Shown here one piece after another: positions 43,308 to 54,676 of a stretch of 64,000 nt of DNA (position 1 is its first letter; every line of letters begins with the position of its first letter). The position numbers and the translations under genes were made by a program. Under the pieces are notes generated by a model that was given only the letters and a program-made list of their open reading frames with translations, made no database searches and was not told the origin of the DNA. Source of the DNA: Oikopleura dioica (Eukaryota; Chordata; Appendicularia; Copelata; Oikopleuridae). The stretch is from positions 873,001 to 937,000 of the forward strand of contig OU015567.1 in the NCBI GenBank assembly GCA_907165135.1, in the 5' to 3' direction.

Positions 43308-44133
43308 TTTCTGAGGCGATTTCAAGCGATTCAATGCGGCAGCTGATTATTTCTCAGAATAAAAAAGAGACTTCAGTGAAATTTTAAACATTTATTTACT
43401 TATTCTTTGTTCAACTGAGGCAGGACAGTAGCAGGCTTCTTTTATTTCGAGCCTGTTAAAATTTATTAAGAATTTATGTACAGTTTTGTTTGATTGTTTT
43501 TTATTTATATATACCGTATATAATATACGTCCTTGGCTATCGTTTTTTGTTTTTTTTTTGTCTGGGCGTTTTGTCGTTGAGTAGCTACAGTATTTTCCGG
43601 ATTGGACTATTTCGATTGATGATTTTTTGAGGATTTTTGGAGTTTCTTTTTGAACAAATCAGGTCTTTTTTAACTTAGATTTGAGGCATCAAGGCAATTC
43701 CATATTTTCGTTTATCAGGAATCAGTTTTGGTTAAGTTGAAAATAAATTTGTTGAACTTCTACTTGTATTGCGTTTTTGAGTGGACTTCTCAGCAGTTCT
43801 TCAGCTCTCGGTTGTGCGCTTCGATGGATTTTAAATTACTGTCGAAAAGATCGCGCCATTTTAGCGAGTTTGAATGGCGGTCGATTTTGAATTTTCTTCG
43901 CGAACCATGTCTAAATGGGAGTTTAGCCTTCCCATAAACGATTTTCCATTTTCTTATGTAAAATATGTCCTTGTTCTATGTAAAATGAGTCCGTTTTACT
44001 TGATAATACCCGGTCCGATCACATGCACTCACGGGCAAGGGGCGAGCATGGGAGGGGAGGGCGGGCGAAATCACGCACCAATCTTGCGGAAAGGTTTTTT
44101 TCCTCGAAACATATATAGATTATTTTTACTAAC
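43308..44133. other. Upstream region of the Cys-rich gene, second copy
   Basis: Matches 37045-37870; one clear difference is GAACTTCTACTTG versus GAACTTTTACTTG. No gene seen. Confidence 0.45.
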
Positions 44134-45619
44134 CAAAACTTGTTATCGAGCCATATATTATTCTTGTCCAAAACATACCAATTCTTTTCAAAATAAGTAC
44201 TCCAATCGTCATCGAAATGATTGCGACAGTGAACATAGTGTTGTAAAATTTCAGCGCTTCATTGCAGAGAGACTTGTTGGGACTCCAAATATCGTCCGTT
44301 CTATTTGAACATATTGTCGAGTAAAAAATTCCCTGTGATTTAAGCTCATCTTCAATAAATGAAAATCCAAAAATAACACCTAAAAAAAAGATTTTAATTT
44401 TTTATTTAACTTCCCGATAAACAGGCGCCCGACGAAGCGCTCAAAAACAGGGTTGGGAGAGAGGGCCACCATGCATTTTCAGCCCCGCGCGCAGTGCGAG
44501 TAAAAGCTTGAAAGGCTTTAAGCTCTTATTTGCATAAGTTATAAAGTCTAAACGGTTATGCTGCATTTATAATTTGTTAGGGCTTTCAACTTGAAAAGCA
44601 AATTTCTAATTTGAATTGGAAATGGATTGGTAATTGGCTGGATTGGAAAAAATGCGATTGGATTGGATTGTCAGTTGGTTCGATTGACCAAAAATTTTTT
44701 TCCAATTGTGCAACCATGATCCTTATTTTTACGAGCAATTATTCAGCTCCTAATTGATGAAAAAATCATTTAAATTTGTTCAATTAAACATTTTATGAAT
44801 CATTATTAAGGACCCACCCGTCAAGATTTTAAATATCGAAATTTAAAATTTTGACCTCGGATTCGGATTCCCTGTGCCGAAAAACCATTTTTTCGCGCCA
44901 TTTAATATCCGCCTATCTCCACTCTATCACCCTTAATAATCGAGTCAAAGTTTAAGAATTTGTAAGGGTGGTGCGACGCGCTTGGAAGCAAGTTTTTCAC
45001 ATAAAACATAAAAATCACGTTTTTTTATTTATTTCATAAACGGAAAGTATTTTTTATCAGAAAATTTGTTGTAACAATTATTCATAGTGCACAATTAAAG
45101 AATTTTTCGCTGTTTTTATCAATTCTATATTAAAAAGAAAAAATCACTTTCGAGTGAACCCTTTACCATATCTTTATTTTTTTTCTGGTGCCCACGACAT
45201 CAACCTGAGCTATATTTTGAGTCGTTAAAAATTTTTGATACTTAAGGTTATCCTAGAAATATCGATGTTTGAAACTTGAACGTATTGTTGCGACACCCTT
45301 AAGAAGTGCACAAGCGTGCTTTTACTTCTGGTGCCCTAGACCAACTATCGGGCTACACAATCATCTCGAAATCACTTTTTGAAAAAGTTATTCCCACATT
45401 ACGGAGGGGTCCTTAATGATAAAAATCGAGCAAAAGAGTTAAAGCATTTACCGCAAATTTTTCAACTATTGAGCCCTTCATCTTGGTGTTCCGTATCAAA
45501 GACTCCGAATGTTAAAATATTAATAAAATAAATTTAACAAACTATGAATAGAGATAATTACCTCCAAAAAGCATAATTTCAATCATCACTGATACAAACC
45601 AGATCAATTGTTTCATCAT
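44134..45619 (-). pseudogene. SLC43 exons 1-2 only, unit 3
   Basis: Exon 1 (45619-45562) and exon 2 (44379-44134, with the 12-nt deletion) are separated by intron 1, which carries a TTAA-type MITE (44806-45416). Exons 3-7 are absent downstream; the sequence runs into the upstream region of the Cys-rich gene. It may persist mainly as the divergent partner of the GCH1 promoter. Confidence 0.8.
44806..45416. mobile_element. TTAA-type MITE, unit 3
   Basis: TTAAGGACCCACCCGTC at the left end and GGGGTCCTTAA at the right end; homologous to 26113-26692. Confidence 0.75.
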
Positions 45620-45951
45620 TTTAAGAAGAAAAATCTCCTTTCTCGTGTAATAAAAAAGGAAATCTCAATAATTCTATCCGTTTTTAATAAGCATTCAGCG
45701 TCGTTTAGGAAAGAAAGTCTGAATCAGAAGAGTCGGATTTTACGATTTTTTGATAACGACCATGAGAAATATCGCCCTGTTTATTATCAAAAAATGAGCA
45801 AGAATGTTTTAGCAACCGAAGTGATTTATAACAATTCAAAATATGAATAAACTCGGAGGCGCTATACATGAGAGTCATGATCATGCGAAATAATAAGATA
45901 TATAAAGAAGAACTCAAACCAAATTTTGCTAACATCTTTCTTAATCAAAAG

Positions 45952-47344
45952 ATGTCCGACTCAAATCGAGATGTTGCGAACGCTTATAGAAATATCCTCA
46001 GAAATATCGGAGAAAATCCAGATCGAGAAGGATTGGTAAAAACACCAGCAAGAGCCGCAAAAGCGATGGAATTTTTCACCAAGGGGTACAAAGAAGACAT
46101 AAACGATATTTTGAATGAGGCGATTTTCACGGAAAAAAGTGAAGAAATGGTGATCGTCCGGGGGGAACGCTACTCTAAATTACCAATTGGTAATGCATCG
46201 CCAATTTGGATAATTCATTACCAATTTTAGGTAATGCATTACCAAACTTTTCGAAAATGGCCAATTTTGTCAAGTCAAAGAGCCAGTTCGCGCTCCGCGC
46301 CTGTTCGAAAGAATACTTTTGAGATTTATTTACAGTTTGTTTCCATTTTTCCGGAGTCCATTTTCCGGACACTTTTCCGATTATAAAGCATTTAAGTGGG
46401 GCACTGCAGAATTGACCTTGGTTCAATTTTCCGGACATTTTTCAAATTATATTTACAGACCATCATTTTTCTAATAAAAAATGATCACTTGACGGTTCAA
46501 TGTACTTCTTTTTGGGCACTTAGTGAGCAAATTTGCGAGGTTTTTAGCTAGAAGTTTACTTCGCGGTAAATCGACTTCTTGACTGAGAAGTGTCCGTTTC
46601 TCGAAAAAATTTAAGTATACTTGGTGGGACATGCATTTTTATTCAGGGTACCCAATTTTCCGGACATTTTTTGGAAATCTGGGGACAAAGCTAGTCCGGA
46701 AAAATGGAATCATACTGTACGTATTTTTAAGCAAAAAAATTGAAATTATTGAAAAAAAATTGGTACCAATTTTTGGTAATGCAGTACCGAAAATCTTTGG
46801 TAATTTAGACGAGCGCCCCCGTCGTCCGGGACATTCGACTCTACAGTCTATGTGAACATCATCTTGTTCCGTTTTACGGAAAGGCGTATGTAGGGTACAT
46901 TCCGAATGGAAAGATTATTGGTCTGAGGTTAGCCATTTATATGTATGTATTCTCATTTTTGTCATTTAAGCAAAATTGCAAGAATCGTTGACCATTTCGC
47001 GCGAAGACTCCAAGTCCAGGAGCGGCTAACTCGTCAGATAGCCGAGACTTTGGAGAAACAACTTTCTGCTACTGGTGTTGCAGTTATGATCGAGTGCGAG
47101 TAAATATCGAATATGAGTTTTAACAGCGAGTTAAACCGCGTTCGAAATTGATTTTGAAGCATGCGTTTTGCAAAATTTCTTTTATTGCGGACATCTTTTA
47201 ACCGATATTATAAGGCATATGTGTATGACAATGCGCGGCGTCGAAAAAGAGGGCTCGAAGACAGCGACATCCTGTATGCTTGGCTGCATAAAAGAAGATC
47301 AGAAATTACGCCAAGAATTTCTCTCGCTGGTGAAAAATAGATAG
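45952..47344 (+). CDS. GCH1: GTP cyclohydrolase I, unit 3 copy
   Basis: Coding pieces start at 45952-46161, resume at 46830 and end at 47344 with the same exon pattern; catalytic CEHH and HMCMTMRG are present. One noted change is DINDILNEA for DINDIMNEA. The MITE in the exon spans 46162-46821. A TATATAAAG-like element lies about 50 nt upstream. Confidence 0.82.
46162..46821. mobile_element. hAT-like MITE in GCH1, unit 3
   Basis: TCGTCCGG duplicates at 46154-46161 and 46822-46829; hosts the nested pogo-like element 46333-46717. Confidence 0.8.
46333..46717. mobile_element. pogo-like MITE nested in the GCH1 MITE, unit 3
   Basis: 385 bp between TA dinucleotides with the same CAGTTTGTTTCCATT-type ends as unit 2. 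The interior lacks the GACTAGGTTCGTG repeat, so it probably shows the original form. Confidence 0.8.
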
Positions 47345-48247
47345 ATACTGTCTTTTATTGACACGATTAATTTTAACAATAAAGGGACACTTAAAATATT
47401 CTTTTGAAATTTGATCATCGTTGTTCAATGTTTTCAAGAAAATAACAGAAATTTATAATTTATTTTTTCTTGAAATTTTAAGCTAGGGTAAATCCCTTAT
47501 AATTGAGCAATTTTTAACCAGAGGGCAATCCTAAGAGTGTGGGTCTTTATCTTGAATTTGCTCTTAACTTTTGCACGCAACAGTGTTGGTTTTCTGAAAA
47601 TTTAGACAGGGCATTGAAAATTCCAATTGACTCTGCCATTGCAAACAATTTTCGAATGGTACCACGGCCCAATAACTCGTTGTAACGAAAAATTTATTGT
47701 AAAAACGTATAATTTGTCGCAGTTCTTTTCTTTTTGAGCTTAAATCAGGTCAGTAAATCATACAAAACAAAGTTTTTCAATCTCCATGGATACCTAATGA
47801 AGTAATTATGATATTCCTTAGGTTTAAATACGATTGGTTAGGAAAAAGATAAGTGTTAGGGATTAGGGTTAGGCAAAAGAGCTTTCTGATCCAAGCCCTT
47901 TCTGTCCAAAGCCGCCCTTGGTAAGACCTTCGGGGAGGTTGCGGGGGCTTGGTACCGTTAAGGCTGCTTCAATGACTTATTTTTTGTATCAGCAAATTAG
48001 CCTGAACATTACGGTTTGGTTTACTACTTGATCAAAGTTTTTCACCTTGACAAATAATTCGTTTTTTAACCTTACGACCACAAATACCAACGATGCTACA
48101 AGCTCAACAAGGGCTAAGCATGATTAATACGATGAATTTGATGATGGGTCAAACTCAACAGAATCAGCAAAATTTGCTGTTGTAAATAGGTCAGATCCAC
48201 TTTATTTCTTCAGATTTTTGGAAATTAATAAAAATTTCGTTCATTTT
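47345..48247. other. GCH1-CBR spacer, unit 3
   Basis: Carries the empty site of the TA-type element near 47494-47508, a GGATTAGGGTTAGG stretch and the Gln/Met-rich short ORF (here QQNLLL before the stop). No confident gene. Confidence 0.5.
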
Positions 48248-49605
48248 TCAAGGGAAATTAAGCATCGATGAGCATTTTTCCATTTGGCTGAGATCTTCCA
48301 AGGGCGATGAAGCAAAGAGAAAGGACTGATTCAGCGCCATCTCTGGCAGTTTTAGGCTAAATTTTATGTTTTCCTTGAAATACTCCTTTCTCACCTTTTT
48401 GCCAGGAACTCCAGCAGTCATATTAGTATCGCAGAATCCAGGGCAAGCGGAATTTATCAGAATATTCTTTCTCTCAGAAACCGACTTTTTGCCGTAGAGC
48501 CGGGGTTTGCCAAAATGGAAGAGCGCGGAAAGAATATGCACTCGGACGCCCCGTGTTTTTCCCGCCGCAGAAGAGGGTGCTCTAAACTTTTGGGGCGCAA
48601 AAAATTTGAGGGTTCGCGCGGCGTAAGCGAAGTATTCGAGCTCTCGCACGTAAAGCCCTCTTTCAATTCATCCCCGGCGATTGAGCAAATAAAAGGACTT
48701 TTTGACACGGATTAGAGCTGAAATCAAGGCAGGGTACGAAGGGTAAAAAGGCCCGAAGAAAGTTTTCTTCCCCCTTTTTTACGAATTTGCCGCATTTTTT
48801 CCCCGCGGAGAAGAAAGCGGGCGCCCGAGCGCAAATTCTTTCCGCGCTCTTCCCCTTTTACGAACCCCTGCCGTAGAGCCGAACGAGATTGTTAACGAGT
48901 AGCTTCGACATGTCGTAACCTTAAAATATAACTGTATTTTCAACAAGTATTTCTTTAAAAACCGATCATCGACGTTTGTTCTGGACTTGGCCAACCATCA
49001 GTTTGAGCCTGAGATGGGTTTTTCTGATCTTCGATGAATCTTCTGGCAATAGTATCTAACTCGTCGAAAGTTGTTTTCGCGAGTGAACTTCTAAAGAAAA
49101 ATAAATGGATAAGGTGATCAAAAACTTACGAAGATAGCTTTTGCCCATAATCAAAGACGTAATTTTCCTCAAAGATGTTCGGATTCGGGTTCAAATTGAG
49201 CATTCCTCGCAGTCCGAAAAAGCTGGAAAGGCAGACAATTCGAGCTCCCTCGCGAGCAAGAGGAAACAGTGATTTTAGAGCAGAAGAAATTCCAAAATAA
49301 TTGACATCGATGGTCAATTTGATACTCTCAAATGATTTGTCATTTATTTCTGGCGCAACACCTGCGTTCAAAACCAAAATATCAAAAGAAGACGGTCCCA
49401 TCTTCTCTGCAAAATTCAGCACACTTTCTTCGTTGCTTATGTCTAGCTTTTCGACCTGCAATTTACCGCAATTCTCTATTTCCGGGAATCCTTCCGGGTT
49501 TCTCGCTGTCGCCACAATTTTTTTAACATCTTTCTCTCCAATTAAAAGTTTGACGCATTCAAGTCCGATTCCACGATTTCCGCCGACGACGATTGCAGTT
49601 TTCAT
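48248..49605 (-). CDS. Carbonyl-reductase-type SDR, unit 3
   Basis: Exons 49605-49130, 49090-48987 and 48919-48248, with all SDR motifs (GGNRGIG, LVLNAGV, CLSSFFG, YDMSK after splicing). This and the unit 1 copy are the two complete CBR genes in the window. Exon 3 again has the MITE (48500-48870) with CCGTAGAG duplicates, and removing it restores RLYGKKSVSE. It is convergent with the unit 3 GCH1. Confidence 0.85.
48500..48870. mobile_element. hAT-like MITE in CBR exon 3, unit 3
   Basis: CCGTAGAG at 48492-48499 and 48871-48878; arms and interior match unit 1 (7871-8240). Confidence 0.85.
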
Positions 49606-50655
49606 TTCTTTGTATTTTTTACTTTTGGCTATTGAAAAAGCTCAAAATCGATGGGCGAAATGAGAGAAATATAAAAATAAAATCGACGTTTGCCGTGCAT
49701 CGAAGCTGGTTTACGTAATCATCAACATAAAATAATCGTTAAAAAGTTGATTTCATCAAGAACAAATTTACTCGACGAGAGTTGAACAGTCGGGAAAATA
49801 GTTGATATAAGTTGTGGCTTGGAGTTTTTTGAAAAGCAGAATCGTTAAAAGCTCGAAACGCATCTTTTTGTTTTATGTTTAATATATAGTTTAATAGTTT
49901 TATGATTCTTAAAGCAGTGTTATTATGATTTTTATCAAAAAGGGTTAGAGAAACACAGATTTTCGACTTTTCGATAACCAAAATCGTTTTTTGCTGATTT
50001 CTGAGGCAAAAAAATATGAAAAATGGACAAGAAAATTGTGGCTCTAGAAAATTTTTTTAGGAACGGTTCCTAATTTTCCATTTTCTTATGTAAAATATGT
50101 CCTTGTTCTATGTAAAATGAGTCCGTTTTACTTGATAATACCCGGTCCGATCACATGCACTCACGGGCAAGGGGCGAGCATGGGAGGGGAGGGCGGGCGA
50201 AATCACGCACTAATCTTGCGGAAAGGTTTTTTCTCTCGAAACATATATACAGTTTTTTTCCTCTTTTGTGGACCCCAAGTTTGTGGACATTTGAAGGGGG
50301 TTCCGTGGGACACTATTGCAAAGATAATGTTCCAATTTTGTGGACATTTTCCCTGATAAGAAAATTTTAGAGCCAAAAATGGCATATTTTTTTCAAAAAT
50401 CAAGGGTTATTTTCAAGAAATGAAGGACTAAAGCATTTAAATTTGTCGAAAAAAGATAAACACAAGCAAGAGAAAGGCGTTTCGAGGATGAAATTCGCCA
50501 TTTTTCCATAAAAACTTATATTTGAAAAATTTAAATATACTACGGCGGGACATTTTTTTGGGAACCCTTGCCCACTTTTGTGGACATTTTTCCTAAAATT
50601 TGGGACAAAAAATGTCCACAAAAGAGGAAAATAACTGTAGATTATTTTTACTAAC
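49606..50655. other. Junction region between units 3 and 4
   Basis: CBR upstream sequence ends at about 49867 (CGCATCTTTTTG). About 200 bp seen nowhere else in the window follow, then the SLC43 intron-2 repeat from about 50070. Contains the TA-type element at 50250-50637. No gene seen. Confidence 0.5.
50250..50637. mobile_element. pogo/Tc1-like MITE, 388 bp
   Basis: CAGTTTTTTTCCTCTTTTGT at the left and CAGTTATTTTCCTCTTTTGT (reverse complement of the right end) are flanked by TA. The empty site is present in other copies (for example CATATATAGATTATTTTT near 3770). Confidence 0.88.
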
Positions 50656-51298
50656 CAAAACTTGTTATCGAGCCATATATTATTCTTGTCCAAAACATCC
50701 CAATTCTTTTCAAAATAAGTCCAACAAAAAGTACTCCAATCGTCATCGAAATGATTGCGACAGTGAACATAGTGTTGTAAAATTTCAGCGCTTCATTGCA
50801 GAGAGACTTGTTGGGACTCCAAATATCGTCCGTTCTATTTGAACATATTGTCGAGTAAAAAATTCCCTGTGATTTAAGCTCATCTTCAATAAATGAAAAT
50901 CCAAAAATAACACCTAAAAAAAATTTTAAATTTTTATTTAACTTCCCGATAAACAGGCGCCCGACGAAGCGCTCAAAAACAGGGTTGGGAGAGAGGGCAA
51001 CCATGCGTTTTCAGCCCCGCGCGCAGTGCGAGTTAAAGCTTAAAAGGCTTTAAGCTCTTACTTGCATAAGTTATAAAGTCTTAACGGTTATGCTGCATTT
51101 ATAATTTGTTAGGGCTTTCAAATTGAAAAGCAAATTTCCAATTTGAATTGGAAATGGATTGGTAGTTGGCTGGATTGGAAAAATGCGATTGGATTGGATT
51201 GTCAGTTGGTTCGATTGACCAAAAATTTTTTTCCAATTGTGCAACCATGATCCTTATTTTTACGAGCAATTATTCAGCTCCTAATTGATAAAAAAAAT

Positions 51299-51539
51299 TG
51301 TACTAGTGGTTTTTCTCGTCAAACTGCAGTATCGGTGCCGGAAATCAAGGAAGACAAAACAACTGTATATATATCTCGGATTGGTATTTTATTTGAGCCT
51401 GTGGCTCAGGGACTCAGTGAGTGAAGAGTGAGAGCATGCAGCAAGGGGAAGGGTAGAAACGGTCTTATCGGTAAAGGTAGGCGAGCGCTCGCAGACAGAG
51501 ATAGCTGCAATAGCTGACTGATGAGAACTAACCCTTACA
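51299..51539 (-). repeat. 3' LTR
   Basis: 241 bp, TGTACTAGTGG...CCCTTACA in plus-strand terms, indistinguishable from 61741-61981. Confidence 0.95.
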
Positions 51540-51805
51540 AATCCCTCCCCTTCTTAAAAAGGAAATCAGAGTACAGTAAAATAGAACTAAGAAAGAATAA
51601 TGCCAAGCCATGCGATAACGAGTCCACTGAAAATAACCATTTCGACTGTCAATTCCAAGGATAAACCAAGCCGCGAGCAAAATGATCGACAAATGATTCC
51701 AACCATATGTGAACGTTGTAACCATGTAAAGCAGGGACCTTTCCATATAAGTCAAGTCCAACAAGCGAGCGAAAGATAAAGAAAATGAAACCCTAATCAT
51801 GACCA

Positions 51806-52615
51806 TTAGTATCTTCCCCGCCATGGTCGGCCTGTTTCGGGATAAGTTCGAGTCCAACGACCCCTCCCTCTGTTTTGGTTTCGACCGAAACTTTGGCCTC
51901 GATTGCCCGGATGCCGATGTCTCCCTCCCCGGGAACGACGATCATTGTACTCCCTTGAATCATTTGGGGGAGGCAAAGCCCTTTCTTGCCTCCTTGGTCC
52001 AGCGTCAATTTTGGCCCCGATCACGAGCTCTTCAAAACCCCGTTGTCCCCGGTCACTAGACCAAATTGCCTCGAATGAATTTTGTTGCTCATAACCCTCC
52101 ATGTCACTACTTATCATGACAAAATGGATTGGAGTGGATTCTCGAAACTGAAGTTTCATGAATAGGCCTGTTCTTTCGCTGTCTCCCGCAAGCGGAAATC
52201 TGCCAACAATCGTCAATAAACCCCGCGGCCGATTGTTTCCACTCGGTCGCCTTATTGTGGTGGCTCGTCCGGTGAGCTCTTGATAGCCAATGAGGCTCAT
52301 TTCCCCATAAATCCCCATCCATGAGCCCACTACTATGGTTTCGTTGTAGCTGAGTGGCCATTTCGGAATTAAGGCCATGATATCATTCATCTGTTGAGCT
52401 AAGGTAACGGCACTTGACTCTCGCACATCATAAACATTATCGCTAAACATCAGTACCGATCCAGGTTCGGTTTGTGTGGCCTGGTCATTCATAACGATTT
52501 TCGATTCGGGCATCTGCGTGGCAATTGTGTGAAGGCCCGTTTGGTCCATTTCAAGTTCCAATTCTAGCACTCTATCGACGTTTTGTGGTTCCTCAATCAT
52601 AATTGCTGAAAACAT
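51806..52615 (-). CDS. Retrotransposon fourth ORF, RG-rich tail
   Basis: Lies between env and the 3' LTR. The open frame extends to 52729, but the first ATGs are at 52669 (MGLSILLFIQ) and 52615 (MFSAIMIEEPQNVDRV). An acceptor-like TTTTCAG lies at about 52607, so a spliced start is possible. The middle has no motif I recognise; the C-terminus is Arg/Gly-rich (GGRHRHPGNRGQSFGRN, GRGRW), typical of RNA-binding tails. Not gag, pol or env. An accessory RNA-binding product of a spliced message is the best guess. Confidence 0.55.
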   Translation of the reverse strand: MFSAIMIEEPQNVDRVLELELEMDQTGLHTIATQMPESKIVMNDQATQTEPGSVLMFSDNVYDVRESSAVTLAQQMNDIMALIPKWPLSYNETIVVGSWMGIYGEMSLIGYQELTGRATTIRRPSGNNRPRGLLTIVGRFPLAGDSERTGLFMKLQFRESTPIHFVMISSDMEGYEQQNSFEAIWSSDRGQRGFEELVIGAKIDAGPRRQERALPPPNDSREYNDRRSRGGRHRHPGNRGQSFGRNQNRGRGRWTRTYPETGRPWRGRY

Positions 52616-52826
52616 CTTTTTAAAAAAAATCATAGATTGCTGTATAAAAAGAAGAATAGAAAGCCCCATTTTTCGAGAGAGTGCGATAAAGAGATGAATA
52701 TGTGAAAATGAAAAAAAAAATACCCTCAAAATTGAATCAGAAAAATATCATTGAAAATTTTAAGGACATCCCCATAAAATCACAAAAATCCTTGTGACTG
52801 ATGACAAATATAGATTTAAAAATATT

Positions 52827-54626
52827 TTATTTTCTAATTGATGGATTTCGAGTAAAATTCGCGTCCGACTCGGTGATTATTTCCCCAGAAGCGACGTCAG
52901 GCTGACTTCTCTCAGACATCTCGATTTCTTCGGATCCGATCTGATTCTTAAACTTCACACAATTTTGATTTTTGCGACAAAAACATTTAAAACAACATTT
53001 TCTCAAGATCTTGCGCCCCTTTTTCGTAAAGAACAATATCCGAATGAATAATATTATAACTATAAGTATGAGCACAATATACACGCTTATTTTAAAAGTT
53101 TCCTCAAAGTCATCGGACATAAACGCATTGTACCATTTCGCTTTTATGCTTTCATTTTCCCTCTGATCAAAATTATTACTAATTTCTTTCAAATTCTTAT
53201 CGATATCGGACATTTTCACTTCTTGAAAATCATCATTTTTCCACTGAATTCTTGTAAAATTATTCGAAAAATCAAAATTGTCGCTAATGGAAAGAGTAAT
53301 GTTTTCGCCATTGACAATTGGAGCGTCAGAAAAAATAGTATGTCGACATTCAATCGCAGTTGTTTCGCCCCCAATGACGATTAATGAAACATTTTTTGCC
53401 TCGATAAATTTCCCCTTCGCCTTTTGCGTTGGATATTTCTTAAATGATTTTTTAGATAGCTTTGGTTTTGAAAAATGGCTCACAATGACAGTATTACTCT
53501 TCATATTACGATTAAACACGCAATCCATATCCGATTTGATGATTGAATGCCTGCAAAAACCCTCAAGATTCTCTCCGAAAAGAAATGCCATTGGACAATG
53601 ATCCATGAGATTATCATAAATCACTTTATTATTGCAAAATCGAGTTCCATCTTCCCTCTTTGCAGAATTTTGCAGATCCAAAACTTGATTAGAATGAGAT
53701 AGAATCCCTATTTCTTTTGGAATTTCATAATGATCAAAACGATAAGATCCGTCAACGTAATCCCTCGGAATTGGGACGGAAGTAACTTCATATGTCTCGG
53801 AAATTTCTTCTAAAGATGGAATTTCGTAGTTAATATAATATCTTGTTCCCAAAAGGCCGTCTGAATTCTTGACGATTTTTTTACTTTGAAGGGAAAATCC
53901 AGAATAAGAAAAATATTTACTACAACCCTCTTGGAACTGATCTCCGTTATTCTCAGTGCAAATTTTTATGATCATGTCCGTAACTCTTGAATCCGGAGCT
54001 TTAAGAATGAGTTTTGTTTCGAGAATTTCAAGTTGACCCAAATAGCTAGTAACCACATTAAAAAGCACTTGATTAAGCCTGAACTCCTGGAACTCCCTCA
54101 TTGTGATGCAAATTCCTTCCTTAAGCAGATTGAATTCACCTTGGTCCCTTTCCAATACTACAGAGATTTGATCAACAACATCAGTCAACCTCCTTGAATC
54201 GAGCTCATCAGCTCTCAACAGTTCCCTCGTTTTTTGAATTTCCTGCTCGAGAAAATTTTCCCGAACGTTACTTTGCAAATAATTAAAAGTGCTTATCCCA
54301 AAAAGAACTGAACTCTGGAGAGAACGGCGATTTCTATTTTTGGAACCAAACATTTCCCATTTTCCCAAGAGCATTTTATTGATCAATTCTGTATTTTCTG
54401 TGGAGTTCATAGTTTCAATTATATTTCCAATGCATTCAATATGTTGATGTTCCGATTTTTCGAATATCTCGGTGTCCGGATAGAATTCAATGCTCAGTAC
54501 GCCAGTTCCTTGACCAGTTACGAGGTAACCTTTACCGGTATTTGTGAGATATGCCCCTTTCTCCATAACGGACCCCGATAAAACTGCAATCGCCAAAAAT
54601 ATGAATCCATAATGCGGTTTTCTCAT
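52827..54626 (-). CDS. env: Env-like membrane glycoprotein of the retrotransposon
   Basis: 599 aa. The hydrophobic N-terminus fits a signal peptide. A furin-type RNRR cleavage site near residue 100 is followed by a mildly hydrophobic stretch and a long helical region. Several N-x-S/T sites and Cys residues lie in the ectodomain. A single membrane anchor (VYIVLILIVIILFI) near residue 520 precedes a Cys-rich cytoplasmic tail. This is the layout of a type I fusion glycoprotein. It starts about 50 nt after the pol stop and was probably translated from a spliced RNA. An env gene suggests infectious or cell-to-cell capacity as in errantivirus-like elements; function is not shown by sequence. Confidence 0.75.
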   Translation of the reverse strand: MRKPHYGFIFLAIAVLSGSVMEKGAYLTNTGKGYLVTGQGTGVLSIEFYPDTEIFEKSEHQHIECIGNIIETMNSTENTELINKMLLGKWEMFGSKNRNRRSLQSSVLFGISTFNYLQSNVRENFLEQEIQKTRELLRADELDSRRLTDVVDQISVVLERDQGEFNLLKEGICITMREFQEFRLNQVLFNVVTSYLGQLEILETKLILKAPDSRVTDMIIKICTENNGDQFQEGCSKYFSYSGFSLQSKKIVKNSDGLLGTRYYINYEIPSLEEISETYEVTSVPIPRDYVDGSYRFDHYEIPKEIGILSHSNQVLDLQNSAKREDGTRFCNNKVIYDNLMDHCPMAFLFGENLEGFCRHSIIKSDMDCVFNRNMKSNTVIVSHFSKPKLSKKSFKKYPTQKAKGKFIEAKNVSLIVIGGETTAIECRHTIFSDAPIVNGENITLSISDNFDFSNNFTRIQWKNDDFQEVKMSDIDKNLKEISNNFDQRENESIKAKWYNAFMSDDFEETFKISVYIVLILIVIILFIRILFFTKKGRKILRKCCFKCFCRKNQNCVKFKNQIGSEEIEMSERSQPDVASGEIITESDANFTRNPSIRK

Positions 54627-54676
54627 TTTTTACCCCTTCGAAGATTATAGCCAGTCGGGAATTCGTACTCAGGAAT

